Of a stretch of DNA of 64,000 nucleotides, positions 49,501 to 61,190 are shown piece by piece. The position numbers were made by a program, and so were the translations under genes. Position 1 is the first letter of the stretch. Each line of letters begins with the position of its first letter. The notes below the pieces were generated by a model. That model had not been told where the DNA came from, ran no database searches, and saw only the letters and a program-made list of their open reading frames with translations. Source of the DNA: Gordionus sp. m RMFG-2023 (lineage: Eukaryota > Nematomorpha > Gordioida > Chordodea > Parachordodidae); contig NC_088775.1 in NCBI RefSeq assembly GCF_954871325.1, positions 59,311,561 to 59,375,560 on the forward strand, in the 5' to 3' direction.

Positions 49501-50558
49501 ATGTTTTATATTATATAGACACTAACAGGAATATTAACATTAAAATTCCTAAATTCGCTCTTTTTTATATATTGAAAATTAAAGATGAATTATTTTCCTG
49601 TAAATCGTCAATGCCTTGATTTGATTAATCTCGAGATTGAATACATTAATGACCTCAAATGATAAAAAATTTTACTATTACGATTACACCTTAATCTTCA
49701 TAGCAGCCGGAAATGTTTTTTAACATAATTTATAATAGTAGACCGATGTATAAATAAAATATTTTTAGGATTAATCTATTTTTTTCTAAAATATTAACTG
49801 CGAAATATTTAAATATAGAATCCTGCATCGGTTATTTGTATATCAACTAACTATAATATCTTTGACTTATTTATTTCAATTCTGAGTAAATATATTTTAA
49901 ATATTTATTCATTTTAGTGACCTATCTAAAATTACAAATTAGAGCTATTGAGATGTATATCTATCACTAAATACATTTTCATGAATATATTTATAAACGA
50001 AATAAATTTTAGCAATTGACTACGTTGCAATATAGCGTACATTAAATACTATTAGCCCTTATATTTATTATGAAGATTATGCGTCAAACATTATAAGTTC
50101 ATCTAAGATTTTTTCGAGAAATAAAGGCCTTTGAGTAACTTTTTTTATACTATATTTTATTGATAAATGCTAGGCTCTCTGTTTGAAGGCCTTTGGCCAG
50201 TTATTGTTTTAAATTTTCTTTAGGTTTATACTCTTTTTTTAAAAAAAAATTTCTCACAAATTTTATAAGGTCGTTATTTTTAATATTTTTGTGACATTGT
50301 GGTATATTCTTAATTATTTTTAAATAATATTTACCAAATCAGACATATTTGGTAAAATGGGTGGGAAATTTTTACTTCCCCCCTCCCCCCAACTTTATAC
50401 GCAACTTAATATTATGTTAAAATACATTTTTACGCCCTATTATTAATGGATATCTTGTAGCAAGCCTTCCCTATAAGACTATATCTCCATAATAGAAAAA
50501 ACAATATTTACAATACACATTTTTTATTACTATATAATTCTATATAAATATAAATGAA

Positions 50559-50720
50559 TCATTTATTTTGACATAAATTATTTTTTGTATGACAATGTGA
50601 ATTGCAGGACACATTAGATGCCTTGCATTTACATCTATTTGTCCTGCAATTTTGTTTGCATTTGCATACCACAGATATGTTTGCCGACGTTGATGCTTTA
50701 TCTTCTTCATCAATGGCACC
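50559..50720 (-). CDS. terminal exon with cysteine-rich CXC-like motif, in the loop of foldback 2
   Basis: The acceptor TTTAATTTTATAG precedes 50720. The exon then reads about 53 residues to TGA at 50559-50561, with AATAAA about 35 bp further. After an acidic start the last 35 residues hold cysteines spaced C-x-C-x3-C-x4-C-x-C-x6-C-x3-C-x6-C, with TNRCKC and CNSHCH. This resembles the Tesmin/CXC-like tail found at the C-terminus of some transposon-derived integrase or KRBA2-type proteins (from memory). No upstream exon is visible within the element. It may be a captured gene end or the last piece of the element's own transposase. Confidence 0.5.
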   Translation of the reverse strand, partial: GAIDEEDKASTSANISVVCKCKQNCRTNRCKCKASNVSCNSHCHTKNNLCQNK

Positions 50721-51299
50721 TATAAAATTAAAATATTATAAACATTTTATCGTAAAAATATTTTAAAAAAATGTTTTGATAATAATCGCCCTGGATGTAG
50801 TATTTACATTTTTATATAAGTTATAATTAATTAGTGATAGATATACATCTCAATAGCTCTAACTTGTAATTTTAGATAGTTCACTAAAGTGAATAAAATA
50901 TTTAAAATATATTTACTCACAGAATTGAAATAAATAAGTCAAAGATATTATAGTCAGTTGATATACAAATAACCGATGCAGGATTCATATTTAAATATTT
51001 CGCAATTAATATTTTAGAAAAAAATAGATTAATCCTAAAAATATTTTATTTATACATCGGTCTACTATTATAAATTATGTTAAAAAACATTTCCGGCTGC
51101 TATGAAGATTAAGGTGTAATCGTAATAGTAAAATTTTTTATCATTTGAGGTCATTAATGTATTCATGCTGAAATCTCGAGATTAATCAAATCAAGGCATT
51201 GACGATTTACAGGAAAATAATTCATCTTTAATTTTCAATGTATAAAAAAGAGCGAATTTAGGAATTTTAATGTTAATATTCCTGTTAGTGTCTATATAA

Positions 51300-52200
51300 T
51301 ATAAAACATATCTAAACTGAAATTTTAATTTAACACGTTTACTAAACATATTTTTACCTATTTACTTTAAAAAAACTAAAAAATGTTCAAAAATAACGAT
51401 TATGACAATTGTCACTTTTCCATAGTACATCTAGACTGAAATATTAATTTAACACGTTTACTAAACATATTTTTACCTATTTACTTTAAAAAAACTAAAA
51501 AATGTTCAAAAATAACGATTATGACAATTGTCACTTTTCCATAGTACATCTTCACTGAAATATTAATTTAACATTTTTACAAAACATAATTTTAACTATT
51601 TACTTTAAAAAAAATCAAAAAAGTTCAAAAATAACGATTATGACAATTGTCACTTTTCCATAGTACATCTTCACTGAAATATTAATTTAACACGTTTACT
51701 AAACATATTTTTACCTATTTACTTTTAAAAAACTAAAAAATGTTCAAAAATAACGATTATGACAATTTTTCATAGTACATCTTCACTGAAATATTAATTT
51801 AACATGTTTACAAAAAATAATTTTAACTATTTACTTTAAAAAAAATCAAAAAATGTTCAAAAATAACGATTATGACAATTGTCACTTTTCCATAGTACAT
51901 CTTCACTGAAATATTAATTTAACATTTTTACAAAACATATTTTTACCTATTTACTTTAAAAAAACTAAAAAATGTTCAAAAATAACGATTATGACAATTG
52001 TCACTTTTCCATAGTACATCTTCATTGAAATATTAATTTAACATGTTTACAAAACATAATTTTAACTATTTACTTTAAAAAAATTAAAAAATAACTATTA
52101 TGACAATTGTCACTTTTCTATAATACATCTTCACTGAAATATGCTTTTAAAAACTTAAAAAAGTTCAAAAATTACGATTATACCTTTTGTCACTTTTACC
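51300..52200. repeat. about 119-bp tandem array, right arm of foldback 2
   Basis: Reverse-complement counterpart of 48600-49500: ATGACAATTGTCACTTTTCC followed by ATAGTACATC-TTCACTG, about eight units. Confidence 0.85.
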
Positions 52201-52607
52201 TATAAAATTAGGAATCAAAAGATATAAAATAGAAAAAATTACGTTAAAAATAAATTATATAAAAATCATTTAAAAAAAATATCAATCAAAAAATATATTT
52301 AAAAAAATTATGATAAATTAAAATATCTTATCTCTAAAAAAAATATCAATCAAAAAATATATTTAAATAAATAATAATAACACAAATAAAAAAAAAATTT
52401 AGCTATCAAAAAATATATCAAGAAAAAATTTACGTGAAAAATAAATACATAAAAAACCATTATATTAAAAAATATCACTCAAAAAATATATAAAAAAATA
52501 ATATAACAAATTAAAATATATTATCTAAAAATTATTTTAAAAAAAATATCAATCAAAAATATATTTAAAAAAATAATATAACACAAAAAATAAATACATA
52601 AAAAACC

Positions 52608-55600
52608 GCAAGGTCTAAAAGTCGAAAGGCTGCATGATACGAAAGGCTAAAAAATAATATTGAAAATAAAAATAACAAAGAAAATGATTAATGTGTAATT
52701 TGATTGATTTATTGCTATTTTACGAGAAAAATATTATAATAACATTACATTATAATATATTAAAAAAATGGAAATTTTAAGATCTTTTCAATTTTTTTAT
52801 TAATTCTTTGAAATAAATTGCTGTTTTAATTTTATTAATTTTTAATTTTTATTTTTAATTAAATTATATTTGGTTATTTTAAAAAAATGGATTATAATAT
52901 TTCAATTTTTTTATTAATTCTTTGAAATAAATTGCGATTATAATTTTATTTAATTTCATTAATTTTTAATTTATATTTTTAATTAAATTATATTTGGTTA
53001 TTTTAAAATAATGTAATTTTTAAAATTATATGTATATTCTATTTAAGTTTTTTTTCAAAACTAAATTGATAGTAAGTATAACGATATTGTGAGTACTGGA
53101 TTAGGGAAAAGGCTAACATCTTAAACGTGATTTTAAGTATCTTTATATCATTCTACTCAGAATTAAATTTCCTATCCAATTATGCTTAGATGTATTTTTT
53201 TACCCCTACGGTTCAAAAAATAATATTTTTGTCGCGAAAATGTTCGAAGGGAAAAGGCTAACATCTTTAGTTTAATTTTATAAATTTTTATATCATTGAA
53301 CTCAGAATAAAATTTCCTATCTAAATATGCTTTGATGTAATTTTTTACGTTATCGGTTCAAAAAATAAATTTTAAAAATTTTTCTGTGGTAAAAACGTTC
53401 GAAGGGAAAAGGCTAACATCTTAAGTTTAATTTTATAAATTTTTATATCATTGAACTCAGAATTAAATTTCCTACTGAAATATGCTTTAATGTATTTTTT
53501 TACGCTATCGGTTCAAAAAATAAATTTTAATAAATTTTTTGTGGTAAAAACGTTGGAAGGGAAAAGGCTAACATCTTAAACGCAATTTTAGGTATTTTTA
53601 TATCATTCTATTCAGAATTAAATTTCCTCTCCAATTATGCTTAGATGTATTTTTTTACGTTACCGGTTCAAAAAATAATATTTTTGTCGCGAAAATGTTC
53701 GCAGGGAAAAGGCTAACATCTTAAGTTTAATTTTATAAATTTTAATATCATTGAACTCAGAATTAAATTTCCTATTGAAATATGCTTTGATGTATTTTTT
53801 TACGTTATCGGTTCAAAAAATAAATTTTAAAAATTTTTTTGTGGTAAAAACGTTGGAAGGGAAAAGGCTAACATCTTAAACGCAATTTTGAATATTTTTA
53901 TATCATTCTACTCAGAATTAAATTTCCTATCCAATTATGCTTAGATGTATTTTTTTACGTTTACGGTTCAAAAAATAACATTTTTGTCGCGAAAATCTAA
54001 GCATATTTGGATAGGAAATTTAATTCTGAGTAGAATGATATAAAAATACCTAAAATTGCGTTTAAAATGTTAGCCTTTTCCCTTCCAACGTTTTTACCAA
54101 AAAAATTTATTTTTTGAACCGATAACGTAAAAAAATACATCAAAGCATATTTCAATAGAAAATTTAATTCTGAGTAGAATGATATAAAAATATTCAAAAT
54201 TGCGTTTAAGATGTTAGCCTTTTCCCTTCGAACGTTTTTACCACAAAAAAATTTTTAAAATTTATTTTTTGAACCGATAACGTAAAAAAATACATCAAAG
54301 CATATTTCAATAGGAAATTTAATTCTGAGTTCAATGATATAAAAATTTATAAAATTAAACTTAAGATGTTAGCCTTTTCCCTTCGAACATTTTCGCGACA
54401 AAAATATCATTTTTTGAACCGGTAACGTAAAAAAATACATCTAAGCATAATTGGAGAGGAAATTTAATTCGGAGTAGAATGATATAAAAATACCTAAAAT
54501 TGCGTTTAAGATGTTAGCCTTTTCCCTTCCAACGTTTTTACCACAAAAAAATTTTTAAAATTTATTTTTTGAACCGATAACGTAAAAAATTACATCAAAG
54601 CATATTTAGATAGGAAATTTAATTCTGAGTTCAATGATATAAAAATTTATAAAATTAAACTTAAGATGTTAGCCTTTTCCCTTCGAACATTTTCGCGACA
54701 AAAATATCATTTTTTGAACCGGAAGCGTAAAAAAATACATCTAAACATAATTGGATAGGAAATTTAATTCTGAGTAGAATGATATAAAAATATTCAAAAT
54801 TGCGTTTAAGATGTTAGCCTTTTCCCTTCCAACGTTTTTACCACAAAAAAATTATTAAAATTTATTTTTTGAACCGATAACGTAAAAAATTACATCAAAG
54901 CATATTTAGATAGGAAATTTAATTCTGAGTTCAATGATATAAAAATTTATAAAATTAAACTTAAGATGTAAGCCTTTTCCCTTCGAACATTTTCGCGACA
55001 AAAATATCATTTTTTGAACCGGTAACGTAAAAAAATACATCTAAGCATAATTGGAGAGGAAATTTAATTCTGAGTAGAACTATATAAAAATACCTAAAAT
55101 TGCGTTTAAGATGTTAGCCTTTTCCCTTCCAACGTTTTTACCACAAAAAAATTATTAAAATTTATTTTTTGAACCGATGACGTAAAAAAATACATCAAAG
55201 ATATTTAGATAGAAAATTTAATTCTGAGTTCAATGATATAAAAATTTATAAAATTAAACTTAAGATGTTAGCCTTTTCCCTTCGAACGTTTTCGCGACAA
55301 AAATGTTATTTTTTGAACCGGAGGGGTAAAAAAATACATCTAAGCATAATTGGATAGGAAATTTAATTCTGAGTAGAATGATATAAAAATATTCAAAATT
55401 GCATATAAGATGTTAGCCTTTTCCCTTCCAACGTTTTTACCACAAAAAAATTATTAAAATTTATTTTTTGAACCGATAACGTAAAAAAATACATCAAAGA
55501 TATTTAGATAGGAAATTTAATTCTGAGTTCAATGATATAAAAATTTATAAAATTAAACTTAAGATGTTAGCCTTTTCCCTTCGAACGTTTTAGCGACAAA

Positions 55601-56769
55601 AATGTTATTTTTTGAACCGCAAACGTAAAAAAATACATCTAAGCATAATTGGATAGGAAATTTAATTCTGAGTAGAATGATATAAAAATATTCAAAATTG
55701 CATATAAGATGTTAGCCTTTTCCCTTCCAACGTTTTTACCACAAAAAAATTATTAAAATTTATTTTTTGAACCGATAACGTTAAAAAATACATCAAAGCA
55801 TATTTAGATAGGAAATTTAATTCTGAGTTCAATGATATAAAAATATTCAAAATTGCATATAAGATGTTAGCCTTTTCCCTTCCAACGTTTTTACCACAAA
55901 AAAATTTTTTTAATTTATTTTTTGAACCGATAACGTAAAAAATTACATCAAACCATATTTAGATAGGAAATTTAATTCTGAGTTCAATGATATAAAAATT
56001 TATAAAATTAAACTAAAGATGTTAGCCTTTTCCCTTCGAACGTTTTCGCGACAAAAATGTTATTTTTTGAACCGGAAACGTAAAAAAATACATCTAAGCA
56101 TAATTGGATAGGAAATTTAATTCTGAGTAGAATGATATAAAAATATTCAAAATTGCATATAAGATGTTAGCCTTTTCCCTAATCCAGTACTCACAATATC
56201 GTTATACTTACTATCAATTTAGTTTTGAAAAAAAACTTAAATAGAATATACATATAATTTTAAAAATTCCATTATTTTAAAATAACCAAATATAATTTAA
56301 TTAAAATTATAAATTAAAATTAATGAAATTAAATAAAATTATAATCGCAATTTATTTCAAAGAATTAATAAAAAAATTGAAATATTATAATCCATTTTTT
56401 TAAAATAACCAAATATAATTTAATTAAAAATAAAAAATTAAATAAAAATAAAACCGCAATTTATTTCAAAGAATTAATAAAAAAGTTGAAAAGATCTTAA
56501 AATTTTTTTTTTATATATTATATTCCATTTTTTTTAAATAAATAAATATAATTTAATTAAAAATATAAATTAAAAATTAATAAAATTAAATAAAATTAAA
56601 ACCGCAATTTATTTCAAAGAATTAATAAAAAAATTGAAAAGATCTTAAAATTTCCATTTTTTTAATATATTAATCAAATTACACATTAATCATTTTCTTT
56701 GTTATTTTTATTTTCAATATTATTTTTTAGCCTTTCGTATCATGCAGCCTTTCGACTTTTAGACCTACC
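52608..56769. mobile_element. foldback element 3, nested in foldback 2
   Basis: Inverted ends G(CA)AGGTCTAAAAGTCGAAAG and CTTTCGACTTTTAGACCTACC are flanked by an exact 11-bp duplication, CATAAAAAACC (52597-52607, 56770-56780), taken from the A-rich arm of foldback 2. Each side has roughly 470 bp of unique arm, then a tandem array of about 150-bp units. The left array (53094-53996) has about six units and the right (53997-56190) about fifteen inverted units, so the hairpin is lopsided. An 11-bp duplication with G...C ends resembles Mutator-like elements. No coding region. Confidence 0.8.
53094..56190. repeat. inverted tandem arrays with alternating 144/156-bp units
   Basis: AAAAGGCTAACATCTTAA begins each unit. 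Two subtypes alternate, one with GTCGCGAAAATGTTCG and TCCAATTATGCTTAGATG, the other with GTGGTAAAAACGTT and TATGCTTTGATG. Orientation flips at 53996/53997 with no spacer. The 66-codon frame at 53997-54197 is a repeat artefact. Confidence 0.88.
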
Positions 56770-57683
56770 CATAAAAAACCATTATATTAAAAAATATCAA
56801 TCAAAAAATATATAAAAAAATAATATAACAAATTAAAATATATTATCTAAAATTATTTAAAAAAAAATATCAATCAAAAAATATATTTAAAAAAATAATA
56901 TAACACAAAAAATAAAAAAAATATTTAGTCAAAAAATATATCAAGAAAAAATTTACCTGAAAAATAAATACATAAAAAACCATTATAATAAAAACATAAA
57001 AAACCATTATAATAAAAAATATCAATCAAAAAATATATAAAAAATTAATAAACAAATTAAAATATATTATAATATTTTTCAATAATATAAAAAAAAAATA
57101 TCAATCAAATAATATATTTAAAAAACATATTATTATATCTAAAAAAATAATATAAATTATCAAATAAAATTTTAATCTTAAAAAAATTATTAATAATAAA
57201 AACAAAATTATTAATAATATAATATTACAAAAATAACACATTGCCGAAATCTCACATTTACATTGCCTACCACTACCTCACATTGCCGCTAACATATACA
57301 AATATATATATTCTTTAAAAACTTAATTAATAAAACGTTGAAAAACGTATGGACAATTATTATTTTAGGGCTCTAAAAATTTTTAAAATATTTATAAAAA
57401 TGGTTTATTTAGTGATTTTTTTTTCAATGGAAACTAGTTCAAGCTCTCTGTGATATTATAAAAAAAAAACACATGAGCCAAATATCTTAAATAAATAATT
57501 TTTATTTAATAAAATTATTTCAAGATTAGATAACATTTTTGGCTATTTTATGCCTGATAAGAACATGTTACTCATATTTTATATTTTTACATAATATATC
57601 AATTCTAAATTTGTTGCCGAAAAAACTTGCCTTTCAACAGAGGTAACAGAGAAAAAATAAATATGAATAAATAAAATATAATT

Positions 57684-57825
57684 TTACAATCGCCTTATGC
57701 CGTAGGGTTGATTTCGACGTGATTTGGAATATTTCCAGGGGTACAATTTCTCCTCGGGTTCTCTATTTATGGGGCCTTGTACGACTGGTTCCTCGTTTTC
57801 GTCATTTTCATCGTCGTATTTAGAC
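57684..57825 (-). CDS. RILP-like gene, last exon
   Basis: The acceptor TTAATTCAG precedes 57825. It joins in phase 2 to the exon at 57932-58066 and codes 46 residues to TAA. It begins with acidic residues (DDENDENEEP), then VVQGPINREP, and ends YGIRRL. The GIRRL end matches the conserved SGIRRLF tail of RILP/RILPL proteins (recalled), although here the protein stops at Leu. Confidence 0.6.
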
Positions 57826-57931
57826 CTGAATTAATTTTAATATCGTTAACATTATAAATAATAGCTCTTCTTAGTTTTCGTTTTATTTACTCAACAAGTA
57901 TCCTATTTAATAATGATTAAAAGGAAATAAC

Positions 57932-58066
57932 TTGGGTTTGTACAGGGCTAATTCTTCCTCCAATTCCATGAGTCGAGCTTTAAGCTCATTCTTCTCCTTG
58001 AGAACCTCTTTAAGTTCTGTCATGGTAAATTTGGGACTATTATCATCGCTCATATCAGAAGCATTA
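57932..58066 (-). CDS. RILP-like gene, RH2 coiled-coil exon
   Basis: Reads FTMTELKEVLKEKNELKARL followed by MELEEELALYKPK. This closely resembles the RH2 segment of RILPL proteins (family pattern FTLQELRDVLxERNELK...EELxYYK), which binds phosphorylated or active Rab GTPases and links them to motor complexes. The donor AA/GTTATT is phase 2. The 5' edge is uncertain. An ATG at 58051-58053 could be the start, or the exon could begin at the acceptor TTATTTAG (58066) with an RH1 exon upstream that I do not see. GC-richer than the flanks, and looks functional. Downstream intron 106 bp. Confidence 0.65.
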
Positions 58067-58139
58067 CTAAATAAACTCTAGTTTTTTATTAATAAAAAAT
58101 GTTATTACCAAGTCTATTAAATATCCCTCCTAGGCTTCT

Positions 58140-59160
58140 AAATTTAATAAAAGAAAATGTAAGATATTATTATGTAAGTGAAATAATATTTTGAGTAACT
58201 TTTCCTTAAAAACAATATAAGAATTGTAATTACATTGATATTTAATCCGAATCAAAGATTAGCAGATATTGCAAATTATCTAAACCTCAAACCAACCAAT
58301 TCTCAAAAATACATTAAAAAACAATCATAAATCGAACATTTTTATCATTCACAATATGCACTTCTTTCAAAATCCAGATTGAACTTATTTATTTATCTCT
58401 GAAAGAATATGCTAGTCTCAAGCAAACCAAACCTCAAATTGATGCTCTAAAAACCAAACATTAAGAAGTGCATTTAATCCTTAATATCTCAACAATGAAA
58501 CCTCAAACAATTGGAAATATACAGGATATATAATATAAATTTCAAACTTATCAACCCTCAAAAATACACATTCAAAGAACGATCACCTAAATCAAACATT
58601 TTTGCCATTGAAAATTTTATTCAATTCTATCAAAATCTGATGGAACTTAATAATTCCATCTCAGAAAATAATGCAAGACTCAAGCAGACCAAACAGGTGT
58701 TCCAAAACTCATCACCAATACATAACAAAATCATACACAAAAAAAACATGTCTGAAGAACATTTCTTATTTATCATAACAACTTATTCTCAAATCAACCA
58801 AACCTCAGAAAGACTGATGTAAAAGATCCTTTAAATATCAACTGGCTTTGCCCATTCACTATAAATCGCCATCTTTCTTTTTTATATACTAGAAATTACC
58901 TGATGTATATATTTTATATATTTTTTAAAAACATTTATTTACACATTAAAATTAATGCAGTAAATTCTTTTATATATAGTACAATAGCATTCAATCTTTC
59001 AAATAATAACTTTTATATTATACATTTTTTCAAAACTAATATTATAAGATCTTAATATAACCTATAAATTTTTTTTTTAAATATATGGTGAATTCTATCA
59101 AATCACCTAAGGTTTCAACACCACCTCCTCAAAAATTTTTTAAATTTTGTATATTGATAT
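58140..59160. other. decayed duplicated sequence
   Basis: Two diverged direct copies of about 220-250 bp (about 58270-58480 and 58520-58740) share AATC(G/A)AACATTTTT(A/G)(T/C)CATT and GACTCAAGCA(G/A)ACCAAAC. The second has a plus-strand frame of 103 codons (58511-58822) with coiled-coil-like residues (ELNNSISENNARLKQ) but no family. Probably non-coding or a relic. Confidence 0.35.
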
Positions 59161-59167
59161 TATATAT

Positions 59168-61190
59168 CAGGGTTGTGCAATTAACCGGTCAATACGATTT
59201 GGTCAATTTACCGATATTTGGCCGGTCAAATTCAAATAAATGTTTTTTACGTCAATATTAACTTTATTTTGTATATATATATTATAATGAATCAATGTAA
59301 TATTAAATTTCATAATATTTTTTTAATTCATTCTATAGTTAATGTTTCGCACTCCGTGGCAGAGTCTTTTTCCTATTCATATTCAATATCATTATTTTCT
59401 TTAATATTTAAAATCAATCTTAAGTTAAGATAAACTCTTACCAATTTTCCTGTTGTAGAAGTCTTCAATATATTTTCACTTATCTTAATGGGCAAGGTGG
59501 GAACTTGAGGCCGAAATCTGATTGCTTCTTATGGAAGTTACCACTTTCCATATATTTTGGCTATTAAATATGCCGCTTTTACTTCTGAAATTTATTATAT
59601 CACTTAAAATATTTTGATTAACACCACCTTGTTATATACCTAATTCTTGTATTATATCACATGCATCATCAAATTCAGTACTAGTAAGATGATCCTCTTG
59701 ATATTGGGGGTTCAATAAATAAGGAGCATTGTGAGCACATATATTAGATCATTTTTTCTCTTTTCAAATGGGGGTTCAATAAATAAGGAGCATTGTGAGC
59801 ACATATATTGGATCATTTTTTCTCTTTTCAAACATAACTTTAATTTTTTTTTCTTCAGATGAAGAAAATATAGAATGGCATGATTGTATGATGTGTTTTT
59901 TCAAATTAAGCATCTCGTTTATTATGTGGGCCAATGTACATTTATCCCCTTGCACTTCAACAATGAGGTAGCTAAAGGTTGTAGTATAATTAAAAAATTT
60001 TATTTTTCGTACAAAATATTTCATTTAATATATTATAGGCAATTTCTATGGGAAAAATATCACATATAGCCCTTCAACAACTGATGCTTTCAGAGCTTTC
60101 TTACATATTTGTATTTGATTATATTTTATTGACGATGTCCATTTTGTTTGGCTAATTGTACTTAATGTAGAAGGTACATCATGTTGATTCTCATTACGGG
60201 AAAATACTGCAGCTGGTATGTGTTTATTCTTGAAAAATTTAACAATTTTTTTAATTTTTGAAATATGGTAACTGAAGTCGTTCAAAATTGTGAAAGAATA
60301 ACTGCAATGTATGAGCTGCACAACCATAACATTGTATATTAACAAATTACGTTAGAATACTCCAGGGTGCTTTCATGTTAGCTGCATTATCAGTAATCAA
60401 ATAATATACTTTTAGGGATTCAATTCATGGATTACATTTTTAAATTTCTGGGCAATCTAATCCGCCGTATGGCGATCTTCCTCAGTTTTTAAAAATTTGT
60501 AGAATACTGAAACAGGCGTCATCATCATAAAATTAATAATACTCTCATTTCTAATGTTGCTCCAGCCATCTGATACAATTGATAAACGAAGAGCTTTATC
60601 TATTAAACTCTTGCCTCCATATCTCCTGTCGCTTTGTCTAAAAGATATCCAGCTAGCTGCCTTCGCCTGGGCAAAGTGTAAACAGGACATATATTTTTAA
60701 AAAATTCTTGGATGTAGGGATTTTTAGTGATATGGAAAGGTTAATTTCTGGCATATACAGCCTTTGCAAACAATTGATCGAGTTCATTTTTTCATTGGGA
60801 TTCATTCTATCTATGAAACCGGTTATATAAGATTGAGATTTACATTTAATCGCCTTGCTTGTAGATTGATCAAATAATGGAATCAAATTCTTCTGAGTCA
60901 CAAGGCAAAATATTGTGAATTTGATAATCACTCTCACTAATTTCACCCAATTCTTCATTAGAGCTAGAAGTATTACAAATCACATTTGTGTGATTTTTGT
61001 CGAGGTTGATATTTTGAAATGAATAAAATTTTTCCTTAATTATGACAGGGCGCATAGTACAGCTGCTTGATTTGACTCAACCTGGGTAATATAGGATATC
61101 TTGCAAAACCTGCATACCGCTTTAACTGATTTACTATCGCGTACTTCTTGAAAAGGTTTCCAAACTTGATGCTTAGGTTTGATCATAATC
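59168..61190 (-). pseudogene. hAT transposon remnant with BED finger and DUF659-type transposase
   Basis: On the minus strand an ATG near 61185 starts a BED-like finger (VWKPFQEVRDSK ... CRFC). After a poorly conserved stretch come LSIVSDGWSNIRNESIINF, EEDRHTAD, IAQKFKNVIHELNP, YYLITDNAANMK, KIVKFFKNKHIPAA and GDKCTLAHIINEMLNLKK, the order of the hAT catalytic region and insertion domain. The copy is dead: stop codons follow EEDRHTAD and HELNP, and several frame changes separate the blocks. A 57-bp tandem duplication lies at 59707-59822. The plus-strand end CAGGGTTGTGCAATTAACCGG at 59168 looks like a hAT terminal repeat; its partner is not found. Confidence 0.75.
59704..59822. repeat. tandem duplication of about 57-60 bp
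   Basis: GGGGGTTCAATAAATAAGG to GATCATTTTTTCTC occurs twice with one or two differences, inside the hAT transposase remnant near its 3' part. Recent relative to the decay of the gene. Confidence 0.8.

Larger units (their letters stand above)
47355..57293. mobile_element. foldback element 2: giant palindrome with an exon in the loop
   Basis: It begins GTTAGCGGCAATGTGAGG and ends with its inverted match CCTCACATTGCCGCTAAC, in (AT)n flanks that hide any target duplication. The left arm is 47355-49966. The right arm is about 50830-57293, including the nested element at 52608-56769. From outside in, arms hold GGCAATGT repeats, a long T-rich (or A-rich) stretch with GATTGATATTTTT motifs, an array of about 119-bp units and roughly 480 bp of unique sequence. 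The roughly 860-bp loop contains a terminal exon. No intact transposase was seen. Confidence 0.8.

Noticed and set aside
53997-54197. Minus-strand 66-codon frame
   Set aside because: Falls wholly in the 144/156-bp array; equivalent frames are closed in sister units.
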